Below are positions 42,633 through 55,400 of a DNA stretch of 64,000 bases, piece by piece. Position 1 is the first letter of the stretch, and every line of letters starts with the position of its first letter. The position numbers and the translations under genes were made by a program. The stretch comes from Rana temporaria (taxonomy: Eukaryota > Chordata > Amphibia > Anura > Ranidae), in contig NC_053499.1 in NCBI RefSeq assembly GCF_905171775.1, positions 144,894,251 to 144,958,250 on the forward strand. The letters are read 5' to 3'. The notes beneath the pieces are model-generated. The model ran no database searches, was not told the origin of the DNA, and saw nothing but the letters and a program-made list of their open reading frames with translations.

Positions 42633-45600
42633 CTAAGGAAAAGGAATTGCAATTAAAGCACAAGCCATAGGGATCACACTACTGCGTATCTAGATTTCAT
42701 ATCAGCAGCTATTTAGCACTGGTGCCAACTGTACCGTCTGAGATCTTAAGAATTGAAACATATCAAAAATACAAAAGAAAAAAAGTGTAAATTTTGTCCT
42801 TTAGTTGACCTACCTGTCGGGCTGAGTTGGGGGTGGCTTGGCATTTGGAATCCGCAGGCGCTCCAGTTTTGGTGAAAGGGGCTTTCCAGGCTGTTTACGG
42901 TCTGGCACTACAGCAAAAGAAGGAAAAATAAAAATAAAAAAGTAAGCCACAAAGCCTCCTTCAAAGCATTAATAGCATAATGAATGCACTTCTACTCAGG
43001 CAGCAGTGATGTCACCAACTCCCACGATCTGACTGGTCACCTTTTCTGAGAACATTTTAGCAATAAAAAATGTGAGATGTCAGATTTGTCCTGCGCAAAT
43101 CCTTGCGCAAAAAAAAGAAAAAACCCCACACGCTGATCGCCGCCACTACTAGTAAAAAATAAATAAATAAATAAATAAATAGGCCATAAAGATATCCCAC
43201 AGTTTGTAGACGCGATAACATTTCCGCAAACCAATCAACATACGCTTATTAGGATATTTTTACCCAAAATAGGTAGCAGAATACACATTGGCCTAAATGA
43301 AGACATTTTTACATTGTTTTTATTGGATGTGTTTTATAGCAGAAAAGTAAAAAATAGGTTTTCAAAATGGTCGGTCTTTTCTTGCTTACAGCGCAAAAAA
43401 AAAAAAAACAAAAAAAAAAACAAAAAAAAAAACAAAAAAAAAAAAACATGCAGAGGCGATCCAATACCACCAAAAGAAAACTATTTGCGGCGAAAAAAAA
43501 GACATTGATTTTATTTGGGTACAGCGTTGCACGACCACCGTGCAATTGTCAGTTAAAAGAACGCACTGCTGTATCAGAAAAAAATGGCCTGGTCATTAAG
43601 TGGGTAAAACCTTCCAGGGCTGAAGTGGGTAAGATAAAATAAAATTCTGACGTTAGAACCACTTTACAGTCCCCGAAACCAAATAGTCCTAAAATAAAAA
43701 AATAAAAGTCTAAATTCTTAACTGTCTATAAAAAGGTGCAATTTTGTCTCAAACACAAAAAAAACTTGCAAACTGAAAACCAATACACATAACTGAAAGA
43801 GGAAAAGGGGGGGGGGGGGACGGGACAGTGCAAGAGTAGGTTTGGCGTAGGATGAAAGTCTTTTAAACCCAATCTTGTGGGTGAAACATGTCAGAAGAGG
43901 AGGTCCCAGGAGGGAACTTTGTCCGTTAGTCATGAGCAATAAAGATGGCAGCGTTTGAATAGTTTAATAATTTAATAAGCCCGAGATATAAGCAGGGGGT
44001 TATGAGCTACGCACTCGGGGATCCAGGGAGTCAATTCTCCAGGGATCAGACGGGTTGGGTATACAAGAGCCCTGATTGGCCACTTCCCAAGCCTTCTGAT
44101 GATGCCATTATGGCGAAACACGTAGAGAGGGGGTTACTTGGTTAGTGACACCACATTCAAGTGATGGAGTATCTGCTTGCTGGAAAGCACGCCGAATCTC
44201 CATGCTAGGAGAAGGCGGCTTGAGACCTACCATACACGGCTCATATCGCTGGGTGCCGGCACCAACAAATGTGAGTTGTAACTTGACTGTATTATTAAAT
44301 ATTATAATTATGTAAGCTTGGTTGCACCATGAGGAGCATGTCTTCCTTTGGTTTCTGAGCTATTCATCGGGTGAGGAGCAGCGGTCTGGAGAGAGCACAA
44401 GCTGACCCATAACAAAACTGGGTCTTAAAATCCGTCTCCGCGTCATTTATCGAGTGAGGAATGGTGGTCTGGGGAACTCTATTGTCTGAGTATATGCAAG
44501 CTGACCCACAAAAAACTGGGTCCTAAAACCTGGTGAGTGGCAGTGTGTGCTTAAAGGGGTCGTAAAGGTTTGTTTTTTATTTTCTAAATAGGTTCCTTAA
44601 AGCTAGTGCATTGTTGGTTCACTTACCTTTACCTTAAATTTCCCTTCTAAATGTTTTTTTTCTTTGTTTTCTTTGTCTGAATTTCTCACTTCCTGTTTCT
44701 CCTCAATAAGCTGTTCTAAATGACTTTCCGCTGCTCTGATGATGGGGGCAAGCTTACTGAGGACAAACAGGAAGTGAGAAATTCAAACAAAGAAAAAAAA
44801 CATTTAGAAGGGAAAGCGAAGGAAAAGGTAAGAACCAACAATGCACGAGCTTAAAGGAACCTATTTAGAAAATAAAAGACAAACCTTTACAACCCCTTTA
44901 AGGCGACATGAATGACAGAAAACCCGTCAACGGCACGATTGGAGGGGGCGATTCACCAGTGGTCACACGGTGGATGTTTATACAATGGACTAGACATTTT
45001 GTTTATATTAATCTAACAAGCTATTTGGCATCCAATCATAGCAGAGAACGGAAGGAGAGGACGGGAGAAGACATTGAGGAGTGTAGAGGACACCGCCGTG
45101 ACCCGCTGCCCCACCAAACGGAGACAAGGTAAGTGCCAGGTGGGTGGGAGAAGCACAGTGGTTGCGTTAGATGTTTGCACCCCTCCCACCCCAAAAAAAA
45201 AAAAAATTTGAGCACCAGCCGCCACTGTTCCTGGATATTCTTGGACATGCAGTGGATGAGCCACAGGCAAGGCGCCCATCACCGGTGTCCTCGGAGAGAG
45301 ACCTGTATATGGGCTTGGGAGCACGCATAGCATCGCTTCACGCTTTTTTTGAGGCGAATTAAGCCATTTTATTTTTGGGGGCCCATTCACGTCTTTTAAA
45401 TACGGTAGAACATGCAGCGCCAAGAGCCTGCCAAGGTGTAAGAGAAGAGAGAAAATTATGTGCAGAGTTTATTTTACTGTCACCTCTGAATAAGGAAGAG
45501 GACAGAATATTGAAGGAAAAACAAAAATGAAATGTTACATATATACATGAATAAATGTGAAAAACATCCTTAAGGTATCGTCCACATTATTTTACGTCTG

Positions 45601-46392
45601 TTCAGGATACCATCTCTGGAAATTCTTGAATTTGCATACACTAAAAACATCAGTTTTTCCAAAATTAAAGTGCAAATATAGTTTGAATCTAAAATTAGGT
45701 TATTCCATTCAGAAAGTGAACCTTGCTAAGTCAGCATAGAGCTAAAAATAGCGCGATGTGTGGAATAACAATCCGCCATCAGGAAGGCTGAGCAGCATTG
45801 TCAGCCCGGCTTGTGTTAGATGAAGAGATAAAGTCGGCGTGCGAGAAAGACAATCGCCCCGGGGAGATCCCATTCACCTGCAGCATCCAGTCACCTCATG
45901 CCGAGGACAAGTTATAGCTGAACAGAGAACACCGAGTCAGTCTCTGCACCAGAGGAGCTTACACTTCAATGTCAACCTACAGTCACACACAGGTATAATT
46001 TTGTTTTAGCTCTGACATATAGTGTAGCGCTGCACAGAGAACACTGAGCCAGTCACATTCGTTTCTGCACCAGACAAGTATAAACACTGCATTAGAGTGT
46101 CTCAATTCCAGTCCTCAAGGCACCCCAACAGGTCATCGAGTTTTCCCTCAGATGAAACGGCTGTGGTAATTACTAAGGCAATGAAACTGATCCAATCACA
46201 TGTGCAAAATAATGGAAATCCTGAAAACATGACCTGTTGGGGCGCCTTGAGGACTGGAGTTTGGAAACACTGTTCTAATGTACCCTCACAATCCCACATC
46301 TTCTACATTTTTATAGTGCCGACATATACTGCAGTTCTGTACACAGACAAACTCATTCACAGTACAGTGCTTTGGAATAGGTCATACACTAT

Positions 46393-46440
<48 letters not shown>

Positions 46441-49400
46441 TACATACATACATACAGTTCTGACTGAGGGGGAACCTTAGCGCGTACAGCACTATGGTAT
46501 ATGTCAGAGCTATATAAAATGTATAATAATAATAATAGTGTGCGACTGTGATGGGACATTAGAGTGTAAGCTCCTCTGATGACTGGCTCAGTGTTCTCTG
46601 TACAACACTGCGGTGTATATCACAGCTATATGAATTTATAATAACAGTGTGTTACGGTGGGGGAAAATAGAGTGTACAGTACAAGTACAGTGCTTTGGAA
46701 TGTGTCATACACGATTATTACATATTTATATAGTTATGACTTGGGGGGGAGGATATTAGAGTGTAAGCTCCTCTGGTGCAGAAACAAAATGTGACTGGCT
46801 GTGTTCTCTGTACAGCACTGCAGTATATGTCAGAGCTATATAGATGTATAATAATCGTGCGACTGTGAGGGGACTTTAGAGCGTAAGCTCCTCTGGTACA
46901 GAGATGGATGTGACTGGCTCAGTGTTTTCTGTACAGCACTGTGGTATATGTCAGAGCTATATTTAATAGTGTGACTGAGGGGACAGAGCACAAGCTCCTC
47001 TGGTACAGAGATGGATGTGACTGGCTCAGTGTTTTCTGTACAGCACTGTGGTATATGTCAGAGCTATATTTAATAGTGCGACTGAGGGGACATTAGAGCG
47101 CAAGCTCCTCTGGTGCAGAGATGGATGTGACTGGCTCGGTGTTCTCTGCACAGCACTGTGGCATATGTCAGAGCTATATAAATGTAAAATAGTGTGACTG
47201 AGGGGACATTAGAGTGTAAGCTCCTCTGGTGTAGAGACTGATATGACTGGCTCAGTGTCCTTTGTACACCACGATGGTCAGAGCTATATTGTTACATAGT
47301 TAGCTTGGCTAAAAAAAATACACAAGTCCAATCCATATCAACCAATAGAAAAATAAAAAAAGCCTACACAAAATAGAAAACCTCTATATATAAATGTAGA
47401 ATAAAAATAACAGTGTGCGACGGTATGGGGACAATAGGAGCATAAGCTCTTCTGTTGCACAGACTGATGGGACTGGCTCAGTGTTCTTTGTACCACACTC
47501 CTGTATATGTTAGAACTATATAAATGTATAATATTCCTATATGTTACAACTATATAAATGTATAATATTCCTGTATATGTTAGAACTATATAAATGTATA
47601 ATAGTGTGTGACTGCGGGGGGACATTAGAGTGTAAGCTAATCTGGTGCAGAGACCGATGTGGCTCTCTGTGCAGCCCTGCAGTATATGACAGAGCTTTAT
47701 AAATGTACAATAATAGTGTGACTGGAGGGGTGGGGGGTTTAGACGACGACACTAGAGTGTAAGCTCCTCTGGTGCAGACAATGATTTGAATGGGGCTTTT
47801 CACTCTTCTGTATTGTATGATATAAAGAATGAAATTTACCGCAAAGGTCGCTGCAATAAGAATTCGACAAAAAACACTTTCCAGTATGAATCAAACATTA
47901 AAATAGCAGTTTTGTGCAGAGAGGCCCTTTAAGGTGTACTGCCCTCTTAGCGTTAGGAGGAATTGTGTGTCATACTCACCCCGTTCTGGGGACAGGTTGG
48001 ACTTTTTAGCAGGCGGTGAATTCGGTCGGTCTTTATCGGAAGGTTCATATCTTTTCCTACTCCCTTTATCTGTGCCCTGGAGAAGGAGGAGAAGAGATCA
48101 TTTTATGAGATGCAGGAGATACAGCCGGGCTTGTCCTTGCATGGGACTTGCAGCACCAACTGGAGGGGTGACAAAGAATCCAGACAGCAATGACCTTCAT
48201 TATCCAAACCAGATTTTTCATTATATTTAACTAGTTGTGGATATCAAAGTCACATGGATGTGTACATTACACTTTAGTTTAAAAAAAGCTTTTTTGAGAA
48301 TCGAAGAATTGAAGCTGAAGGGTTTTACAGCCATGGCAGCCCCCACTTCCCCTTTAATTGGGCAAAGTGACAGACTCTGAAAAGGGCATCCTTGGAGCCC
48401 CACAATTGCTGAAATTGATGACCCCTTAGGAGCCACTGACACCAGTCCCTTGGTCACGTGACCGTGCTTGGGCCGTGCGATTGACCCGCTAGGCACAGCA
48501 TTGTCTAAAGTGAAAAGGTTTCACATTCTCCAAGAACTGGAGATGCCAGGTGCTCCCACTAGCTGGAGAGGAAGCGCTGGGAAGGGGAGTATATTGGGGG
48601 GGGGGACAACTTTGCTTACACACACAATTTCAGGTTCTCTTTAAGACCCCTTTCACACTGAGGGCATATTGCAAGCGCTATAGCGTTAAAAATAGCGCCT
48701 ACAATCCTCCATTGTCTCCAGTGTGAAAGCCCGAGGGCTTTCACACTGGAGCGCTGCGCTAGCAGGACGGTAAAAAAAAAAAAAAATGCTAGCCGCATCT
48801 TTGGAGCGGTGTGCATACCTCTCCTCCACGGCTGCTGCCCATTGAAATCAATGGGACAGCGCGGCTATACCGCCCGCAATGCGCTGCTTCAACAGCGCAT
48901 TGTGGGCGGTTTTAACACTTTCTCAGCCGCTAGCGGGGGTCAAAAATAGCGGCATTTTACCGCCGACGCTATGAGCAGTTCAGTGTGAAAGGGCTCTAAG
49001 AGCGATCATAGTTCATTTTGATTAACCAAAATGATGGTTTATATCCTAGATTGTAAGCTCTACCGAGCAGGGCCCTCTGATTTCTCCTGTATTAAACTGT
49101 ATTGTGACTGAACCGTCTCCCTCATGTTGTAAAGCGATACGCAAACTGTTGGCGCTATATAAATATTATATAATAATTATTAGTGAGCTAGGAAAAAAAA
49201 AAAACAGTTCCGGTTTCCAGGCTTGTCCTGTCCCTCACCACAAACTCTTCCGTGTATAAAACAATCCGGCACAGGAAAGTACAGCTCGCCGTCTGTGTGG
49301 TGTTCGGCGTGCAGTGTGGTGTGAATGGGCTTTCCAGGCCGCTCCTCTGGTTACCTGGATAATATTCACCTTGGACAAGTGCCAGGGCTCTCCGTCTTCC

Positions 49401-52400
49401 ATTGCTGGTTAATGACAAATTAGAAATGACCGAATACAGGGGGAGGAATTCGAGGAATGTGCCGCGGCTACTGAGTGAGCTGTATAGAGTTCCAGATGAG
49501 AAAGCTGCCGCTGTAATACAATAGTCAGGTGCATGCAAAGCCCTCCGGCCGGGACAGGCACCACACTCAGTTTTGTGATCTATTCACCTTACTTCTTTAT
49601 GGCACTGATGCGTACATTACAGTGCAACAATTGAAGTAATATGGGGTTAAAAAAACAAAAAACCCAAACAACCACCTATATCAGTGATGGCGAACCTTGG
49701 CACCCCAGATGTTTTGGGCCTACATTTCCCATGATGCTCCTGCACACTGCAGTGTAGTGGAGCATCATGGGAAATGTAGTTCCAAAACATCTGGGGTGCC
49801 AAGGTTCGCCATCACTGACCTATATATACTTCTCTATTGCTGCAGCTCTGCCATGTCAGCTCCAAGCTGGGAGATCATATCACCACCAATTGTTCTCTAC
49901 TCGGAGCAGACCGAGAACTTAGTAGTGACTATCCAGCACTTCTCTCTGCCTTTCCAGTGCTCACTGCAGCGCTGGGCTGGGGAGGGAGGGTGCAGATGCA
50001 GATGGCTCTCAGACATGCACTGCGGGGCCAGCTGTCAATCATGCATCTGGGTGGATCCCATCAATATTGTCAGAATCAGTCCAGTCCCTATAGTGAAACT
50101 GCCTCATCGGCCAATAAACGGGCAAAAGCCTGCTATTGGCTGACTGGGTCACAGGAGGACAAAAGTACGTAATACTTGTGTGACCCACAAGAAAAGTAGA
50201 GCCATAAAAGCTTTGACCATACATTTCTTGTAAAGAAAATGTCTCACCAGTATAAGGGAAGTTTTTGTACTCACAAATCCTTCTCTCCGAGTTCATTGAA
50301 GGACACAGCCGTGATCGGTGGGGTGCATGCTGTAGACTACGCTAACTGGGCATTCAGAGCACCTATACCAGGAAAAAAGTTCTACATGCACAATTTCCCA
50401 GGGGGGACAACGACTAGGGGATCCCATGAGGAAATGATGAGTATGGTGTGACTTCACTAAACTGTATGGTCAATTATTGGGCAACAGTTTAGCGAAGTCA
50501 CACCATACTCATCGTTTCCTCATGGGATTTCCCCCCCCCCCCCCAGGAAATTGTGCATGTAGAACTTTTTTATATATATAGTCTGTTTGGATACTGTATG
50601 AGAAAAGCAAAAGGTTTTCTGTAAGATCTGAGCTCTAGGCTCAGCTAGACTACAAATAACGAGGCTCCAGATTAAAATGACATCCTCATAATACAAAGGG
50701 ACAATCACCTTGCTCAGCAGAGTCAGTTTGATTTCCTTGTGAGCACTGAAGCCGCTCTGGGCCGGCGGAGGGGCAGCAGGCTGAACGGATATTTTCGGTG
50801 CGCTGACCGGCTTCGATGGCTTTGTGACAGCTGGCACTTTTGCCGTCGGTGGAGCAGGATCACGCACTCGTTTGTCGTCTTCACGCACTCGTTTGTCGTC
50901 TTCACGCACTCGTTTGTTGTCCTCCTCCCGCACGCGTTTGTCATCTTCACGCACTCGTTTGTTGTCCTCCTCCCGCACGCGTTTGTCATCTTCACGCACT
51001 CGTTTGTTGTCCTCCTCCCGCACGCGTTTGTCGTCTTCACGCACACGTTTGTTGTCCTCCTCCCGCACGCGTTTGTCATCTTCACGCACACGTTTGTTGT
51101 CCTCCTCCCGCACGCGTTTGTCGTCCTCACGCACGCGTTTGTTGTCGTCCTCCCGCGCGCGTTTGTCCTCTTTAGGCCGCTGGCCCTCCTTTTTGGTTTT
51201 GTCAGTGGGACCTAAAGAAAACAAACAGACATAAATGCAAATGAATAGCTTGTGTAGGGCGACTAGTCTCATCTCTGTCCTATCCAGAAGGATTCTGCAG
51301 GGGGCCTGTAGTGGGTGGAGCCTGCTGGGCCCCTCCCACAGCTCTGCACAGGCTATATACAGCACAGCGATGTCATTGCTGCTTCTACAAGGTAATATCT
51401 GAAATTGCAAAGACATTTGGTGCACACAAAATGGATTTATATCCCTTGTAGATGAAGAGACGTCTGTAAATTGGTATGTATATACATATTTCTTTACACA
51501 GGTAAGTTAGAATAGATCAGGGATATACAATTAGCAGACCTCCAGCTGTTGCAAAACTACAAGTCCCATCATGCCTCTGGGTGTCATGCTTGTTAGCTGT
51601 CAGTCTTGCCATGTCTCATGGGACTTGTAGTTCTGGAACAGCTGGAGGTCCGCTAATTGCATATCCCTGGCATAGGTGTCAGGAAGGGGGAGGGAAAGTT
51701 TTAAAGTGTTACTAATCCCAGGACCCTGCATTCACTATATATGGTCTCCCACAGTACACAGAACATGGAAATGAAATTATTTTAGTAAATATAAACGGTC
51801 TGGTTAAAGCTTGTAGGAGGAGTGCACATTCTCCCCAGTATGTCCTATGAGGTTGCATGACCCCCTGACCCTTTGTCTGGACAGCGCTGATTAGCCCTGT
51901 GCTGCTCACATGTACTCTCCCAAGAAAATAAAAACTCTCTAGCAATAGACACCAAACGGAGCATGTGCAGCTTGCCCGCACGGCTCTGCTCTCTCAGGAG
52001 AGGATTTGGTGACTGTGGAAGAAGGGGAGGATCAGAGAAGAAAGGAACAAGCAGCCTTTTTACACAAGGCAGAGGATTAACCCCCTAGGTTCCATATTGA
52101 GTATAACAAGCATGCTTAACTGTATATACAGACTGATTTTACTGTTGTGGGTTTAGTAACACTTTAAGGCTAGTCGGGTATAAGCTGAAATTCCACTTTA
52201 CATGCAAGTTGTTGTGCCTATAGTTCAACTTTAATGTTTAGCTGTTGCTGCCCAAGTAACACATGTGTGGCAGCAAAGGGGATAGGCTTTAATGTCAACA
52301 TGCCACACATACGCATCCATGGGCAGCGGAGGTTTCTGTGCTGAGAGCTTGCTCACTGTGTGCTCCTAGCACAGGGACTGAGATGTCAATGACAGCTCTT

Positions 52401-55400
52401 GATCTCCACCAATAATTAGTAGCCAGTGGGACCCGCTCCCGATCATGTGGCCACAGCCAATCATAAGGGTTATGTGAGCGGCGGATTCTTCTTGCCCCTT
52501 GGCGCAAAAACAATTTTAAAGGGATTCCGGGACTAGGCAGGAAGGGGTTAAGATAAAAGTGTCCAGTTACCTTTTTCTTTCTTTTGCTGTGCTGGAATCG
52601 GTGATCGAGAGCTTGCCGAGGAGATGGGGCTGGCGAGGTCGGCGTACATGTCATCTGAGTCGGCGCTACGCACAGAACTGCTGCTGGAGGAAACACTGGA
52701 GACAGAAGAGACGCTGCTCACACTGAGCGACCTGGTGAAAATACAGAAGGAGAAGGTGAGCGAGGGGGGAAGAGAACAACCCCACAAGGCAGACTTCAGG
52801 GGTAGGGGTAACATTCTGAAAAAAATGTAAATAAACAAAAAAATGAATAAAAAAATCTCCGTATTAGACCGCAGACACATGGAGTTGCGTCAATGCAGCA
52901 TTTTTTTTTTTTGCGCTTTGTATTTTAGTGAAAACACACAGCTCCGCCTTATCACAGGTTAAAATGCTCCCCAATGCAACAAATTGAAAAAATACACAAA
53001 AAGTCTAATAAAACACAGACTAACCACTTGCCAACCGGGCCATAGTCAAGAGACATCATCAGTTGGCAGTGGAATAAAGGGGTTATGGCTGCAGCAATAT
53101 GCAATTTTCAGCCAGCGATTCTCTAACCGAAAAAAAAAGTGGTCCGAGCAGCAGATTCGCCACTTCCTGATGGTTCTCGGGCTTACCTGGATGAGCGGCG
53201 AGCCCGGAAACCAATCCGGTGGTTGGTAACAGAGATAAGCGGAGAAAGATGGCCTCCTCCCATCTCTATGGTCTAGGACAAGGATCCTCAAACTACGGCC
53301 CTCCAGCTGTTACGGAACTACACATCCCATGAGGCATTGTAAAACTCTGACATTCACAGACATGACTAGGCATGATGGGAATTGTAGTTCCTGAACATCT
53401 GGAGGGCCGTATTTTGAAGACCCATGGTCTAGGACAGGGATCCTCAAACTATGGCCCTCCAGCTGTTGCGGAACTACACATCCCATGAGGCATTGTAACA
53501 CACTGACATTCACAGACATGACTAGGCATGATGGGAATTGTAGTTCCTGAACAACTGGAGGGCCGTATTTTTAAGACCCATGGTCTAGGACATGATTCTT
53601 CAAACTATGGCCCTCCAGTTGTTCAGGAACTACAATTCCCATCATGCCTAGTCATGTCTGTGAATGTCAGAGTTTTACAATGCCTCATGGGATGTGTAGT
53701 TCCGTAACAGCTGGAGGGCCGTAGTTTGAGGATCCCTGGTCTAGGAGGACCGGAGCAGCGTCATGTCGCTTCCGGTTTCAGCTCGATGTAATAATTTTTT
53801 TTAAAGCACTAGCTTTTATTTTTATCTAATGCTTTACCTTATAGAGGAGAAATGTGGGGTCCTATTAAACACATGATCTCTCCATAACCTGTCACTGCTT
53901 ATTTCTATCACAAGGGATGTTTACATTCCCTGCAATAGTAATAAAAAAGTGATCAAAAAAAAAAAAATAATTAAAAAGGGAAAGTGTAAAAAAAAAAAAA
54001 AAAAAAAAAGTGTAACGAAGTAAAAAATAAATAAATATATAAAAATATAACGCGCCACGTTCACGCACACAGTGGTAAATGCATATGTAGCTCATGCCCA
54101 CATATGTAAACGGTGTTCAAACCACACACGTGAGGTATCTCTGCAACCATCAGAGTGAGAGTAATAATTCTAGCACTAGATCTCCTCCAACTCTAAACCT
54201 GTAGAAATGTTTGAAGCGTCACCTATGGAGGTTTTTTTTAAGTAGCATAGTTTGCCGCACTTTCATGCGCATGCTATATTTTAAAAGCATGACATGTTGG
54301 GTATCCATTTACTTGGCGCAACATCGCCTTTTATATTTTAGAAAACAAATGGGCTACATATTGTGTTTATTTTTTATTCCTTATAGTGTGCAAAAGACTG
54401 TGTGACATAAAAATTGCAATGATCACCATTTATTCTATAGGGCATCTACTTAAAATATATTAATATATACACAACTTTTAGGAGAAGTGCCCGAAATGGC
54501 CTGGTTGGCAAGGGGTTAAAGAAACCCTGTCTGCCCATTAAGGCTGCCGAGAATGGGTCCAGGTAAACCCCACGCCCAGGCCACCAAAATACCCAAGTGT
54601 GCCTTCCCTTCAGTCTTGCACAGTTGTACTGGCTCAGATTTCACTGCAAACTGAGCTTCTTACAGTTTCCAGCATCTATTAGCGGTTTCTTTCCCATCTT
54701 GTCGTTCCCTGGCCGCCTCTTTAAAAAGGGGTTGTAAAGGTTCGTGTTTTTTCACCTCAATGCATCCTATGCATTAAGGTAAAAAAAAAAACACCTCGCT
54801 GTCATGGGCCCCCCAGCCCCCCCCGTTTTACTTACCTGAGCCCTGAGGGGGGGGGGGGGGGACCAAGTCATACACTCTGCGTCTATGGACGTCGACTGTA
54901 TGACACGAGAGCGCCCCCGCAAGCTAACCCCCTCGGGAAAGAGCTTCCCAGAGGGGGTTAGCTTTAGCAGGGAGGAGCCGAGACCCTAGAACAGGAGGAT
55001 CGGGGCTACTCTGTGCAAAACGAACTGCACAGTGGAGGTAAGCCAACTCTCTGCTTGCAGGAGGAATGCTCTGAGGAATACTGAGGCCGGGTCCTGGGAT
55101 ATTTTCTATGTACAGCACCCTGCTGGCCGCCCCTCCCTCCAACCACTCCGTGGGAGGACAACATAACCAAAATAGTTTATTTTTTTCTTTAAATAAACAT
55201 TAAGAGGAAGATAATTCAGAGCATACCTGGACTTCCTGATTCACCGTCATTTCAGGAACATGCAGAAAAAAAAAAACAGAAACAAGATGTATTAGTGTGA
55301 TAACCAGGGACAGCTAAAACTGAACGCAGTACAAGATTGTTTTAGATACAGAGCGATTCTTTAATAGGGATGCGGATTTAAACATTAAAGGGCCGTAAAC

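Larger units (their letters stand above)
45911..47780. repeat. Array of short-retroelement-like units (AAGCTCCTCTGGTGCAGAGA)
   Basis: Roughly 110-190-bp units containing GTAAGCTCCTCTGGTGCAGA, TGACTGGCTCAGTGTTCTCT, GTACAGCACTG and GAGCTATATAAATGTATAAT in order recur about nine times from 46.5 to 47.8 kb. Two inverted partial units lie at 45.9-46.1 kb. Confidence 0.88.

Noticed and set aside
50739..51234. Plus-strand frames opposite the zc3h18 repeat exon
   Set aside because: Shadows of the 45-bp coding repeat; splice sites and conservation favour the minus strand.
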